Source: Candidatus Woesearchaeota archaeon
GTDB lineage: Archaea; Nanobdellota; Nanobdellia; Woesearchaeales; BM511
Reading direction: 5' to 3'
Length of the DNA stretch: 19,269 bases
Assembly: GCA_018221175.1 (NCBI GenBank)
Contig: JAAOYE010000013.1
Span: forward strand, 1 to 19,269
In this document: positions 1 through 5,855 of the stretch, one piece after another
Layout of the letters: each line of letters starts with the position of its first letter
How positions within the stretch are numbered: the first letter of the stretch is position 1
The notes under the pieces: generated by a model
Database searches by the model: none
Seen by the model: the letters and a program-made list of their open reading frames with translations, nothing else
What the model was told of the DNA's origin: nothing
Made by a program: the position numbers and the translations under genes

Positions 1-349
1 CATTTTCCCGTTTTATCTCAAGAACTGAAGGAGCATCGCATGAGTTTGTAATGCACACATAGTTTATCCCAAGACCATTGAAAATGTAAGCTGCTCCACC
101 CATAGTTGATATGTAAAAATGATCCCACAAGGGAGAATGTGCGGTGAAGATTAGCCTTTTTGTTCCAGGGATATTTGAACCTGTAAGTATTCCTTTTCCA
201 AATGAAAAAAAGCTTTTTTCTTCTAGAAGATATTGTTTTAGGCCGTATCCAACAGGACCTATGATGTCAGACTCAAGCACGTTTCTAACTTGAAAACTGC
301 CACTTAAAGCGTCAATAACCAATTCTGTTTGCTCTAAAATCCATAACAC
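1..349 (-). CDS. Aldehyde:ferredoxin oxidoreductase-like protein, N-terminal part (runs off window)
   Basis: The reading frame is open from a GTG at 349 to the window edge, about 116 codons. Family members are tungsten/molybdopterin oxidoreductases that oxidise aldehydes with ferredoxin as acceptor. The N-terminal domain pattern is visible: LVIDALSG near residue 10 matches the usual LRVDLTTG strand. GPVGYGLKQYLLEE (31-44) matches GGRGLGAYLL. FGKGILTGSNIPGTKR (50-65) matches the F.xGxLTGT.APGS.R segment, followed by SPL (72-74) and GG..YIFNGLGIN (84-96). The GTG is chosen because a TAA lies just upstream in frame; AGAGAGGTG gives a poor, overlapping ribosome binding site. The ATG at 345 is in another frame that stops after 10 codons. 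The sequence is divergent from typical members, and the cofactor-binding cysteines lie beyond the window, so activity cannot be judged. Confidence 0.6.
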   Translation of the reverse strand, partial: MLWILEQTELVIDALSGSFQVRNVLESDIIGPVGYGLKQYLLEEKSFFSFGKGILTGSNIPGTKRLIFTAHSPLWDHFYISTMGGAAYIFNGLGINYVCITNSCDAPSVLEIKREN

Positions 350-379
350 CTCTCTTTAATAGAAATCACTGTAGTTATT

Positions 380-390
380 CTTTATATAGT
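380..390 (-). promoter_or_regulatory. TATA box for the AOR-like gene
   Basis: The minus strand reads ACTATATAAAG, about 35 nt before the GTG at 349, so a short leader of around 8-10 nt is expected. It lies at the 3' end of the upstream 135-aa gene. Confidence 0.5.
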
Positions 391-797
391 TAACGATGAT
401 GTGATTTAATTAAATTCAATAAGTCCCATATAAGGAATGAGGGGGATGGATAAAACTTTTCAGTGGCATGCCTTTTAAATTTTTCCATAATATATCCATC
501 GCTATACAATAAAATCCTTTCTCCTTTATGGCCTTTATTTTCTAACTCTTTAAATAAGTCAAATTCTGCACTAGGATGAGGATACCAGATATAGCTCTCA
601 GGTGGATTATTAACTTCAAATTTATTATTTAAAAAGTATATCAAACCTGCATCAGTCTGACGCAAATCTTCAGGCAATAAATCATCTAAAATTTGCGCTT
701 CCAAATCTCGTCTTTCTCTATTAGCATAATTAATAACTAAATCTGACATTTCTTGGACATCTGGATTGCCAGTAATAAATACTTGTTTTTGTCCCAT
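390..797 (-). CDS. Hypothetical protein, 135 aa
   Basis: I do not recognise this protein. It is soluble by appearance, with no signal peptide or membrane segment. It starts MGQKQVFITGNPDVQEM, which suggests a beta-strand followed by a helix. The middle is rich in Asp and Glu (residues 28-47, RRDLEAQILDDLLPEDL), and an aromatic stretch SYIWYPHPSAEFDLF follows near residues 68-82. The C-terminus is basic and ends in SHHR. The ATG at 797 has a TATA box about 28 nt upstream and no ribosome binding site, so a leaderless transcript is likely. It reads in the same direction as the AOR-like gene, whose promoter overlaps its end, so the two are probably transcribed separately. Confidence 0.65.
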   Translation of the reverse strand: MGQKQVFITGNPDVQEMSDLVINYANRERRDLEAQILDDLLPEDLRQTDAGLIYFLNNKFEVNNPPESYIWYPHPSAEFDLFKELENKGHKGERILLYSDGYIMEKFKRHATEKFYPSPSFLIWDLLNLIKSHHR

Positions 798-820
798 AAT
801 CTTGTATGTTACTACTAATC

Positions 821-831
821 AGTATTTAAAA
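821..831 (-). promoter_or_regulatory. TATA box for the 135-aa gene, flanked by a 10-nt direct repeat
   Basis: The minus strand reads TTTAAATACT, centred 28 nt before the ATG at 797. The plus-strand decamer TTGTATGTTA occurs at 802-811 and again at 835-844, one copy on each side of the TATA box. This could be an operator, but ten AT-rich bases may also repeat by chance. Confidence 0.45.
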
Positions 832-894
832 CTTTTGTATGTTATGAAATTAATATTAGAAACAAATAAAAACAAGTAGGTTCTAAGAGATGGT

Positions 895-1143
895 ATGGAA
901 GAAGAAAGTGCGGGTGAAAACTTAAAAGAAAAGATTTTGGCATTTATAGATGAGCACAAAGACAAGCTTGGAGAAGACTACGAGGCTGTCAAGAAAAAAA
1001 TAAAGGAAATAAAAAAAGATGTTTTGTCAAATGAAGATGTAAAAAATATTAAGGAGTGGATAAAAAAACATCCATTCTTGACAGTCGCGTTCGCGCTTTT
1101 GCTTGGCAGCGCAATGAATAAAATATTTGGGAAAGGTGATTAA
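895..1143 (+). CDS. Small tail-anchored protein resembling YqjD/ElaB (DUF883), 82 aa
   Basis: The protein is a long charged amphipathic helix (residues 5-55, Lys/Glu heptad-like) followed by WIKKHPFLTVAFALLLGSAM (about 55-74), a single C-terminal membrane segment, and a short basic tail. This is the layout of bacterial YqjD/ElaB/DUF883 proteins, which have a conserved (R/K)xxP before a glycine-containing membrane helix; bacterial members associate with ribosomes in stationary phase. The start ATG at 895 follows GAGATGGT, a plausible ribosome binding site; the ATG at 890 is out of frame. The next gene begins 5 nt after its stop codon, and its ribosome binding site lies in this gene's last codons, so the two form an operon. 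Homology is inferred from architecture and the membrane motif only. Confidence 0.6.
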   Translation: MEEESAGENLKEKILAFIDEHKDKLGEDYEAVKKKIKEIKKDVLSNEDVKNIKEWIKKHPFLTVAFALLLGSAMNKIFGKGD

Positions 1144-1147
1144 AATC

Positions 1148-1456
1148 GTGAAAAAATTATTTGATTTTTTAAATTCGATAGCAAAAAGCAATGTCTTAAA
1201 GATATTTTCAGTAACATCAAGAGCGCTTGAAAAACTCTCAAAAAAGATTCAAAAAGACTTAGAGCGTGCAGCAAGAAAAGTAAGAGATGCAGCAGTGATT
1301 TTTCTATTGCTTTTAATAGGTCTTTTCACACTAATAATAGGGTTTGGGTTTTGGATTGAGACAAGATTTTACAACTTATCGGGGGGCAGGGGATTTATGC
1401 TAATTGGAGCCGGCGCCTTTGCGCTTGCCATATTGTATCATTTGGTTACAAAATAG
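1148..1456 (+). CDS. Two-helix membrane protein resembling YqjE / holin-X, 102 aa
   Basis: An amphipathic basic N-terminal half (LSKKIQKDLERAARKVRDA) is followed by two membrane segments, AVIFLLLLIGLFTLIIGFGFW and GFMLIGAGAFALAILYHLV, joined by a short loop. The frame also opens at a TTG (1127) and a GTG (1136), but the GTG at 1148 is preferred. It sits 7 nt after a perfect GGTGAT ribosome binding site (1135-1140) formed by the last codons of the preceding gene. In bacteria a DUF883 protein (YqjD) is followed by a two-helix putative holin-superfamily-III protein (YqjE) in the same order and size, so this pair looks like an archaeal counterpart. The actual function is unknown. Confidence 0.6.
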   Translation: MKKLFDFLNSIAKSNVLKIFSVTSRALEKLSKKIQKDLERAARKVRDAAVIFLLLLIGLFTLIIGFGFWIETRFYNLSGGRGFMLIGAGAFALAILYHLVTK

Positions 1457-1464
1457 GTGAATTT

Positions 1465-1512
1465 ATGAAAATTTTCAATTTTCAGCAATTTCAATGGGAT
1501 GAAATATTATGA
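1465..1512 (+). CDS. 15-codon leader ORF coupled to the next gene
   Basis: A perfect GGTGA ribosome binding site (1456-1460), overlapping the stop of the previous gene, precedes an ATG at 1465. The frame encodes MKIFNFQQFQWDEIL and stops at a TGA (1510-1512) that overlaps the ATG (1509) of the secreted protein as ATGA. The downstream ATG has only a weak site of its own (GGGATG), so its translation probably depends on ribosomes finishing this short ORF. It may be a translational coupler or leader peptide, or simply a remnant. The ribosome binding site and the overlap are seen directly; the role is inference. Confidence 0.55.
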   Translation: MKIFNFQQFQWDEIL

Positions 1513-2540
1513 AAAAGATAATTTATGCAACGTTTCTATTAATCTTAATTTTTTCTGTAAGCGGCGCAGAGTATCGAATGGAGATAAATGATTCTTTATC
1601 TTACCTTGACAAAACCATCACAATCAATAACATTGGTGATGGAGGTGTTATTGTTGATGTAGACGGACTAACTGCCACAGTGTATGTTGATAAGTCACAA
1701 GGATTTGACAACCTTTACATTATACCAAGAGACATATTCTATGTAAAAGAAAAAGAGGACAGGTTTGCAATCATTGATTTTTGCGAGAAAACAAAGGAAG
1801 TTTGCAACAATGTTGATGATGACTGCGACGGCAAAATAGATGAAGGCATATCAAGAAAGTGCGGCTCAAACAAAGGAATTTGTGAGCAGGGCACACAAAA
1901 ATGTGTTGAAGGTGAATGGGGATACTGCACAGGCGTTGTGTACCCGCAAAACGAGATATGCAATGGCAAGGATGATGACTGCGACGGCAAAATAGATGAA
2001 ATCCTAGAAAGAACGTGCGGCAACTCGCCTACGCTTGGAACATGCCAAAATGGGATGCAGCAGTGTGACAATGGAACCTGGTCTGAGTGCGATGGACAAG
2101 TTTTCCCAAAACCAGAAAAATGCGATGAAGTTGACAACGACTGCGACGGTGAGACTGATGAAGGACTTGTAAAAAAATGCGGGTTTTCTGACCTCGGGGT
2201 GTGCACTATTATAAAAGCTGAGTGTGTAAAAGGCAAATGGGAGCAGTGCAAACCAATCATGCCAACAAATGAAGTGTGCGACGGCCTTGACAATGACTGC
2301 GACGGCGAGACTGACGAAGAATTAGTTCAAGATTGCGGCAAAACTAACATTGGCGCCTGCTCTTATGGAAAACAAAAATGTGTCAATGCAGAGTGGGGTG
2401 AGTGTGAAGGAGGCGTCTTTCCATCCCAAGAGCTTTGCGACGATGTTGACAACGACTGCGACGGCCTTGTAGACAATGACTGCAAGACAAAAGGTGTCTT
2501 TTCAAAAGTTATAGATTGGTTTAAAGAATTATTTTATTAA
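1509..2540 (+). CDS. Secreted protein with five MopE-type metal-binding repeats, 343 aa
   Basis: An N-terminal signal peptide (MKKIIYATFLLILIFSVSGA, 1-20) is followed by a roughly 70-residue beta-rich domain. Five copies of the C..xDxDCDGxxDE motif then start at residues 99, 151, 205, 257 and 310, at a regular spacing of 52-54. Each pair of motifs is joined by a cysteine-rich linker of the form CG...G.C..G.Q.CxxGxWxxC. Such motifs occur in the copper-binding MopE protein of methanotrophs and in many surface proteins of myxobacteria; the acidic residues suggest calcium or another cation, with cysteines paired in disulphides. The protein ends in a short amphipathic tail after the last repeat and has no sorting signal I recognise. 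The DNA of the motifs is itself repetitive (GACTGCGACGG recurs), which is consistent with growth by duplication. It lies at the end of the membrane-protein operon. Confidence 0.75.
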   Translation: MKKIIYATFLLILIFSVSGAEYRMEINDSLSYLDKTITINNIGDGGVIVDVDGLTATVYVDKSQGFDNLYIIPRDIFYVKEKEDRFAIIDFCEKTKEVCNNVDDDCDGKIDEGISRKCGSNKGICEQGTQKCVEGEWGYCTGVVYPQNEICNGKDDDCDGKIDEILERTCGNSPTLGTCQNGMQQCDNGTWSECDGQVFPKPEKCDEVDNDCDGETDEGLVKKCGFSDLGVCTIIKAECVKGKWEQCKPIMPTNEVCDGLDNDCDGETDEELVQDCGKTNIGACSYGKQKCVNAEWGECEGGVFPSQELCDDVDNDCDGLVDNDCKTKGVFSKVIDWFKELFY

Positions 2541-2550
2541 AAAAAATTAA

Positions 2551-2568
2551 GAAGGCAAAGATGCCTTC
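2551..2568. terminator. Hairpin between convergent genes
   Basis: GAAGGCA-AAGA-TGCCTTC is a perfect 7-bp stem with a 4-nt loop, placed between the stops of the plus-strand secreted protein (2540) and the minus-strand zinc-ribbon gene (2579). Read on the minus strand it is followed by a T8 tract (2541-2548), and on the plus strand by a looser T-rich run. It could end transcription from both sides. Confidence 0.5.
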
Positions 2569-2578
2569 TGTGTTTGTT

Positions 2579-2722
2579 TTACTTTCCTAAAATCCTGTAC
2601 ATGCCTGTACTGCATGTTGGACACTTACCTTTCATAGCCTTTCGGCCATTTTTCATTGTAACTTCACTGGCACTTGCCATTTCTCTCTTTGCTTTACATT
2701 TAACACAGTATCCTTCTACCAT
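2579..2722 (-). CDS. Zinc-ribbon protein resembling DUF5679, 47 aa
   Basis: The product MVEGYCVKCKAKREM... has two CxxC knuckles, C6/C9 and C34/C37 (KCPTCSTG), around a short beta segment containing EVTMKNGRKAMKG. This matches the small DUF5679 family (MVxAYCVKCKxKRE...KNGRxAxxGxCPxCGTxxxRIGK), found in archaea and some phages and predicted to bind one zinc ion. The second knuckle has Ser in place of the usual Gly after CPTC. A strong GGAGG ribosome binding site (2732-2736) lies 9 nt before the ATG. Promoter and terminator candidates are present on both sides, so this appears to be a complete single-gene unit. The function is unknown. Confidence 0.85.
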   Translation of the reverse strand: MVEGYCVKCKAKREMASASEVTMKNGRKAMKGKCPTCSTGMYRILGK

Positions 2723-2763
2723 TTTAATTGTCCTCCGTAAGTTTATAATTAGATTCGTGGGTA

Positions 2764-2776
2764 TTTTATATATAAA
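2764..2776 (-). promoter_or_regulatory. TATA box for the zinc-ribbon gene
   Basis: The minus strand reads ATTTATATATAAA, about 48 nt before the ATG at 2722. The predicted start leaves a leader of about 20 nt that includes the GGAGG site, so this is a leadered transcript. Confidence 0.5.
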
Positions 2777-2810
2777 TCTTTCCCTCGACGATAAGAAAAT
2801 TAGAAAAAAA

Positions 2811-2820
2811 TATATAAATA
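2811..2820 (+). promoter_or_regulatory. TATA box for lgt
   Basis: TATATAAATA is centred 25 nt before the ATG at 2841, the spacing expected for a leaderless archaeal transcript. It diverges from the zinc-ribbon promoter about 40 nt away. Confidence 0.6.
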
Positions 2821-2840
2821 CTGCCCCTAATGAGAAGTAA

Positions 2841-3593
2841 ATGTTTATTCACAATTTAAATCCAGTGATTTTGAGTTTAGGGCCTCTTCAGATAAGGTAT
2901 TACGGGCTGGTCTTCGCGTTTGGCTTTCTTTTAGCACACCTTGTTTTACTAAAAGCTGCAGAGAAAAAAAAGATTAAAAACTTTGACAAAGAGGCAGCTT
3001 ACGACCTCACATTATATGTTATTTTAGGAACGATTCTTGGAGCAAGACTCATATTTGAGCTTGTTTATAATCTCCCTGAGTTCTTATCAAACCCTTTGCA
3101 CTTCTTTTTATTATGGAAAGGCGGGCTTTCTTTTCATGGAGGCATAATCGGTGCGTCACTTGCTGCTTATTACTTTTTAAAAAAGAGAAGAATACAGTTT
3201 TATCCTGTAGCTGACGTCTTGGTAATCCCGCTTGCATTAATGCTTGGATTTGGAAGAATTGCAAATTTTCTTAACGGTGAGCTTTGGGGCACAGTTACTT
3301 CTGTGTCTTGGGCTGTTAAGTTTCCGCTAGCAGAAGGTTTTAGACATCCATCTCAGCTTTATGAGGCTGCAAAGAACTTCTTTATATTTGGAGTATTATT
3401 ATATGTGAAAGATTTAAAGCTTAAAAAAGGCACTCTTTTCTGGAGCTTTGTAGGACTGTATGGGGCTTTGCGTTTTTTAGTCACTTTTTACAGGGAAGCA
3501 GAATACTATTTCTTTGGTATAGGTATTGGGCAATGGCTTTCTCTATTGATGGTTCCTATTGCCGGCTTCATGCTTTACAAGATTCACAAGTAA
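2841..3593 (+). CDS. lgt: Prolipoprotein diacylglyceryl transferase (Lgt) homologue
   Basis: Lgt is a membrane enzyme that moves a diacylglyceryl group from phosphatidylglycerol to the lipobox cysteine of secreted lipoproteins. The 250 residues form about seven hydrophobic segments and carry the family signatures: RYYG (19-22), SFHGG (97-101), GFGRIANFLNGELWG (136-150) and RHPSQLYEA (168-176). The C-terminal YGALRFLVTFYRE...GIGQWLSL is also present. From memory of E. coli Lgt, Y26, R143, N146, E151, G154 and R239 correspond to Y21, R139, N142, E147, G150 and R211. The E. coli E243 position is Thr (T215). The gene has its own leaderless-type promoter. tpiA follows closely, with its promoter overlapping the end of lgt. 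Whether the donor here is an archaeal or a diacyl lipid cannot be told. Confidence 0.92.
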   Translation: MFIHNLNPVILSLGPLQIRYYGLVFAFGFLLAHLVLLKAAEKKKIKNFDKEAAYDLTLYVILGTILGARLIFELVYNLPEFLSNPLHFFLLWKGGLSFHGGIIGASLAAYYFLKKRRIQFYPVADVLVIPLALMLGFGRIANFLNGELWGTVTSVSWAVKFPLAEGFRHPSQLYEAAKNFFIFGVLLYVKDLKLKKGTLFWSFVGLYGALRFLVTFYREAEYYFFGIGIGQWLSLLMVPIAGFMLYKIHK

Positions 3594-3597
3594 AGTA

Positions 3598-3605
3598 TTT
3601 ATATG
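3598..3605 (+). promoter_or_regulatory. TATA box for tpiA
   Basis: TTTATATG starts 5 nt after the lgt stop codon and is centred about 25 nt before the ATG at 3626, which fits a leaderless tpiA transcript separate from lgt. Confidence 0.5.
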
Positions 3606-3625
3606 AATAATGTCCAAAAAGTGAT

Positions 3626-4300
3626 ATGATGTTAAAAACGCCGATTCTTATTGTAAACTTTAAGACATATAGCCATAGCACAGGAGAGAATGCTTTGAAA
3701 CTTGCCAAGATTTGCGACGAAATAGCTAAAAAAACAGGCAAGTCAATAGCGGTTGCTGTTTTGCCAGAGGATATCAACACAATCTCAAAGCAAATCTCAA
3801 TCCCTGTTTTAGCACAGCACGTGGATGGGATTGAATATGGCTCACACACAGGCCACGTGCTTCCTGAGTCAATAAAAAATCATGGCGCTGTAGGCTCTCT
3901 TCTTAACCACTCTGAAGACCAGTATAGATTTAGAGACTTAAAAAAAGCAACTATGCGTATGAAAGAAACCGGCATGATAAGTGTGATTTGTGCAGCCTCT
4001 CCAAGAATGTCAAAAAAGGTTGCCATGCTAAATCCTGAATTTGTGGCAGTTGAGCTTTCTGAGCTTATCGGGGGGGATGTTTCTGTATCAACTGCAAAAC
4101 CAAAAATAATATCAAAAACTGTTAAGATTGTAAAAAGAAAAAGCCCAAATACTGTTGTTTTGTGCGGCGCAGGCGTAAATTCTTTTGATGATGTAAAAAA
4201 GGCGCTTGAGCTTGGAGCACAAGGAGTTTTGGTTGCGTCTGCAATTGTTAAATCTGAAAATCCTAAAAAAGTCATTGAAGAAATGGTCGGTGCTTTTTAG
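3626..4300 (+). CDS. tpiA: Triosephosphate isomerase (archaeal type)
   Basis: This enzyme interconverts glyceraldehyde 3-phosphate and dihydroxyacetone phosphate in central carbon metabolism. The 224-residue length is that of archaeal enzymes, shorter than the roughly 250 of bacterial ones. Active-site residues are in place: N11 and K13 (NFKTY), H95 (LLNHSE) and the catalytic Glu at 143 in VAVELSELIGG, where archaeal enzymes usually have VAVEPPELIG. The phosphate-binding loops LCGAG (179-183) and VLVASAIVK are present. The double ATG (3626/3629) leaves the start uncertain by one codon; GTGAT abuts the first ATG and the TATA spacing favours it. The stop overlaps the convergent pilin-like gene by 4 nt. 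Confidence 0.95.
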   Translation: MMLKTPILIVNFKTYSHSTGENALKLAKICDEIAKKTGKSIAVAVLPEDINTISKQISIPVLAQHVDGIEYGSHTGHVLPESIKNHGAVGSLLNHSEDQYRFRDLKKATMRMKETGMISVICAASPRMSKKVAMLNPEFVAVELSELIGGDVSVSTAKPKIISKTVKIVKRKSPNTVVLCGAGVNSFDDVKKALELGAQGVLVASAIVKSENPKKVIEEMVGAF

Positions 4301-4857
4301 ATTATTTTGACATACAGTTTATTTATTGGTGAGTGTGTAGGATAATCTATCCAATTTGTGCCGTTGTACCAGTGAACTTCCACATTAAACACGTTAGTTG
4401 CACCCCTCTGTGCGTCTGAGGGAGAGGTTATTATTGTTGGAACAAGTATGAAGTCCTCATTTTTAATTGAGCCTACTTCAAAAAAAGGAATGTATCTCCA
4501 AAAACTTCCCCAATTCCCTATATTTAGAGGCGTACCGTCTTTTTTAACAGCGATATCAGGGGTTATATTTATCGAAAAATTTCTTTTCCCTCCAAGCGTG
4601 TTTAGTATTGCTATTCCAAAGTCAGCGGTTTTCCCTGGCTTTATTTCTTTTGTGTCAAAGGCTATTTCTACTTCTTCATTGCCAGATGTGATTAGTGCTT
4701 GAAGCCTTTCTTCTGTTTGCTTTGACATGCCTTCATGAAGCTCTGTTGTTTTATACAGGATCTTTTTTGCAATTATTATGCTAAAGCTAAATATGATGAT
4801 AGTAAGAATTAGCATCACAATAAAGTTTATTGATATCTCAATTGCCTTTTTGTTCAT
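4297..4857 (-). CDS. Pilin-like secreted or membrane-anchored protein, 186 aa
   Basis: The N-terminus MNKKAIEISINFIVMLILTIIIFSFSIIIAKKIL is a short basic peptide followed by a hydrophobic helix, the pattern of archaeal type IV pilin/archaellin-like subunits. The [KR]KxIExSINFIV form is typical of DPANN genomes as I recall them. The helix continues into a Lys/Glu-rich coil (TTELHEGMSKQTEERLQ). A beta-rich extracellular part with one Asn-glycosylation-like site (NGT) follows, and there are no cysteines. It may be assembled on the cell surface or simply be an anchored extracellular protein. A TATA-like AAATATTTAAT lies 20-35 nt upstream with no ribosome binding site. The stop lies inside the end of tpiA (convergent). 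Confidence 0.6.
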   Translation of the reverse strand: MNKKAIEISINFIVMLILTIIIFSFSIIIAKKILYKTTELHEGMSKQTEERLQALITSGNEEVEIAFDTKEIKPGKTADFGIAILNTLGGKRNFSINITPDIAVKKDGTPLNIGNWGSFWRYIPFFEVGSIKNEDFILVPTIITSPSDAQRGATNVFNVEVHWYNGTNWIDYPTHSPINKLYVKII

Positions 4858-4875
4858 TTTATGCTATTAATCCCC

Positions 4876-4888
4876 AAATATTTAATAT
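4876..4888 (-). promoter_or_regulatory. TATA-like box for the 186-aa pilin-like gene
   Basis: The minus strand reads TTAAATATTTG, centred about 25 nt before the ATG at 4857, fitting a leaderless transcript. The region is AT-rich and palindromic, so the call is modest. Confidence 0.4.
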
Positions 4889-4896
4889 TTGTGTAT

Positions 4897-4920
4897 AATC
4901 ACTTAGTAAACTAAGCGATT
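4897..4920. terminator. Imperfect hairpin at the end of the two-helix protein gene
   Basis: AATCACTTAG-TAAA-CTAAGCGATT forms a 10-position stem with one mismatch. It begins inside the last codons of the gene at 4911-5132. There is no strong T tract after it, so it may instead affect mRNA stability. Confidence 0.3.
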
Positions 4921-5132
4921 ATTTCATATTCTTTTACTATGATTATCATGAATATCACAAGGATTACTGCTCCGCCAACTATAAAAGAGAAGCCTGACAC
5001 CACTGAGTCTGTGCCTCCTTGGATTAATCTGTATAGTCCAAATGCCATGATACCAAAGCCAAGCCACAAAAACTTGTCCAGGACTAATTTCATGATTTCA
5101 AATTCTTCACTTTGAGTAAGTCTTTTTTTCAT
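4911..5132 (-). CDS. Small two-helix membrane protein, 73 aa
   Basis: The protein has a charged cytoplasmic N-terminus (MKKRLTQSEEFEIMKLVLDKF) and two membrane helices, about residues 23-40 (FLWLGFGIMAFGLYRLI) and 46-68 (VVSGFSFIVGGAVILVIFMIIIV). The loop between them contains QGGTDS, and the tail is KEYEIIA. I do not recognise a named family. The frame also opens at a GTG (5141) and an ATG (5138). The ATG at 5132 is chosen because GAGGTGAT (5137-5144) is an excellent ribosome binding site 4 nt before it. The gene lies between two pilin-like genes on the same strand, so a role in anchoring or assembling those proteins is possible but not shown. Confidence 0.65.
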   Translation of the reverse strand: MKKRLTQSEEFEIMKLVLDKFLWLGFGIMAFGLYRLIQGGTDSVVSGFSFIVGGAVILVIFMIIIVKEYEIIA

Positions 5133-5149
5133 AACCATCACCTCGTATA

Positions 5150-5178
5150 ATTAAAAAATAAAAATAAAAAAAGAAAAA
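5150..5178 (-). terminator. T-rich terminator after the 176-aa pilin-like gene
   Basis: Directly after the TAA of the gene ending at 5179 the minus strand is almost entirely T for 25 nt (runs of 5, 7, 5 and 6). Oligo-T tracts are the intrinsic termination signal of archaeal RNA polymerase. Read-through to the next gene remains possible. Confidence 0.5.
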
Positions 5179-5709
5179 TTAACTGTTTACTGTGAAAGGG
5201 ACCTGGAGGTTAGCTACTCCATCTTTTCCACTAGCTATAACTAAATTACAGATATAGGATGGGGCCGACATTGCAAGACTAGGTCTAATTGTTACTTGAT
5301 ACCTTGTCTCAGAATTTTGCGGTACATCAGCTGCTAACGCCCCCACTGTTGGAAGGTCATCTGCATTAGTTAGAGTTTTTAATCCATCATCGCTTACACA
5401 CTGATCAAATGCTGGCTTTACACCTATCATCTCTGTTGATGCGCGATTATAATAGCTTATTTTCACAGATTTTTTACCTGTAGATTTCATCTCGAGTCTG
5501 CCATCAATAATTATTGGACGGCTTGAGTCGGCAGGGTTTGATATGTCCACGTTTTCTATGCCTGTGAGCAGTTTGTCTTCTGATGAAACTAAGAGTTTTC
5601 GCGTAAAGGTCAGTGCAAGACCTAAAAACACGATGGCAATTATTAGAAATACGATAGCGTTTATAGAAAGATTTAGTGCCCCTCTTTTTGAAAAATTGAA
5701 AAGCTTCAT
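5179..5709 (-). CDS. Pilin-like secreted or membrane-anchored protein, 176 aa
   Basis: The N-terminus (MKLFNFSKRGALNLSINAIV) contains KRG-ALNLSIN followed by a hydrophobic helix (AIVFLIIAIVFLGLALTF), a class III-signal-like arrangement similar to that of the neighbouring 186-aa protein. A basic TRKLL and an extracellular beta-rich domain follow. Two cysteines (FDQCVSD and YICNLV) could form a disulphide. The frame opens at a GTG (5721), but the ATG at 5709 is preferred because AGAGGTG (5719-5725) lies 9 nt upstream. The two pilin-like proteins share N-terminal design but not obvious C-terminal sequence. They may be co-assembled subunits. Confidence 0.6.
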   Translation of the reverse strand: MKLFNFSKRGALNLSINAIVFLIIAIVFLGLALTFTRKLLVSSEDKLLTGIENVDISNPADSSRPIIIDGRLEMKSTGKKSVKISYYNRASTEMIGVKPAFDQCVSDDGLKTLTNADDLPTVGALAADVPQNSETRYQVTIRPSLAMSAPSYICNLVIASGKDGVANLQVPFTVNS

Positions 5710-5740
5710 TTTTGTATGCACCTCTTATATATTCGAATAT

Positions 5741-5748
5741 AAACAATT
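5741..5748 (-). promoter_or_regulatory. TATA-like box upstream of the 176-aa pilin-like gene
   Basis: The minus strand reads TTTATATT about 35 nt before the ATG at 5709. It adjoins a palindrome (ATATTCGAATAT, about 5729-5741) that could be an operator or may only reflect AT richness. Confidence 0.4.
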
Positions 5749-5826
5749 TCTGATAACTGACGTTTAAATATTTTTCTATATTTTACGGTCTATGACAAAT
5801 TTATTATTGCTATTATTACGAAAAGA

Positions 5827-5835
5827 ATATAAATA
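5827..5835 (+). promoter_or_regulatory. TATA box for the HTH-CBS regulator
   Basis: ATATAAATA is centred 25 nt before the ATG at 5856, with no ribosome binding site between them, so the transcript is probably leaderless. Confidence 0.6.
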
Positions 5836-5855
5836 AACATAAGATATTCCTTTCT

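Noticed and set aside
313..345. ATG at 345 as the start of the AOR-like gene
   Set aside because: Its frame stops after 10 codons; the homologous sequence is in the frame of the GTG at 349.
1739..2293. 184-aa minus-strand frame with Ser/His repeats
   Set aside because: It is the reverse of the DxDCDG repeats in the secreted protein; no start signals.
2574..2840. 88-aa plus-strand frame over the zinc-ribbon gene
   Set aside because: It is the antisense shadow of the 47-aa CxxC protein, which has a GGAGG site and conserved motifs.
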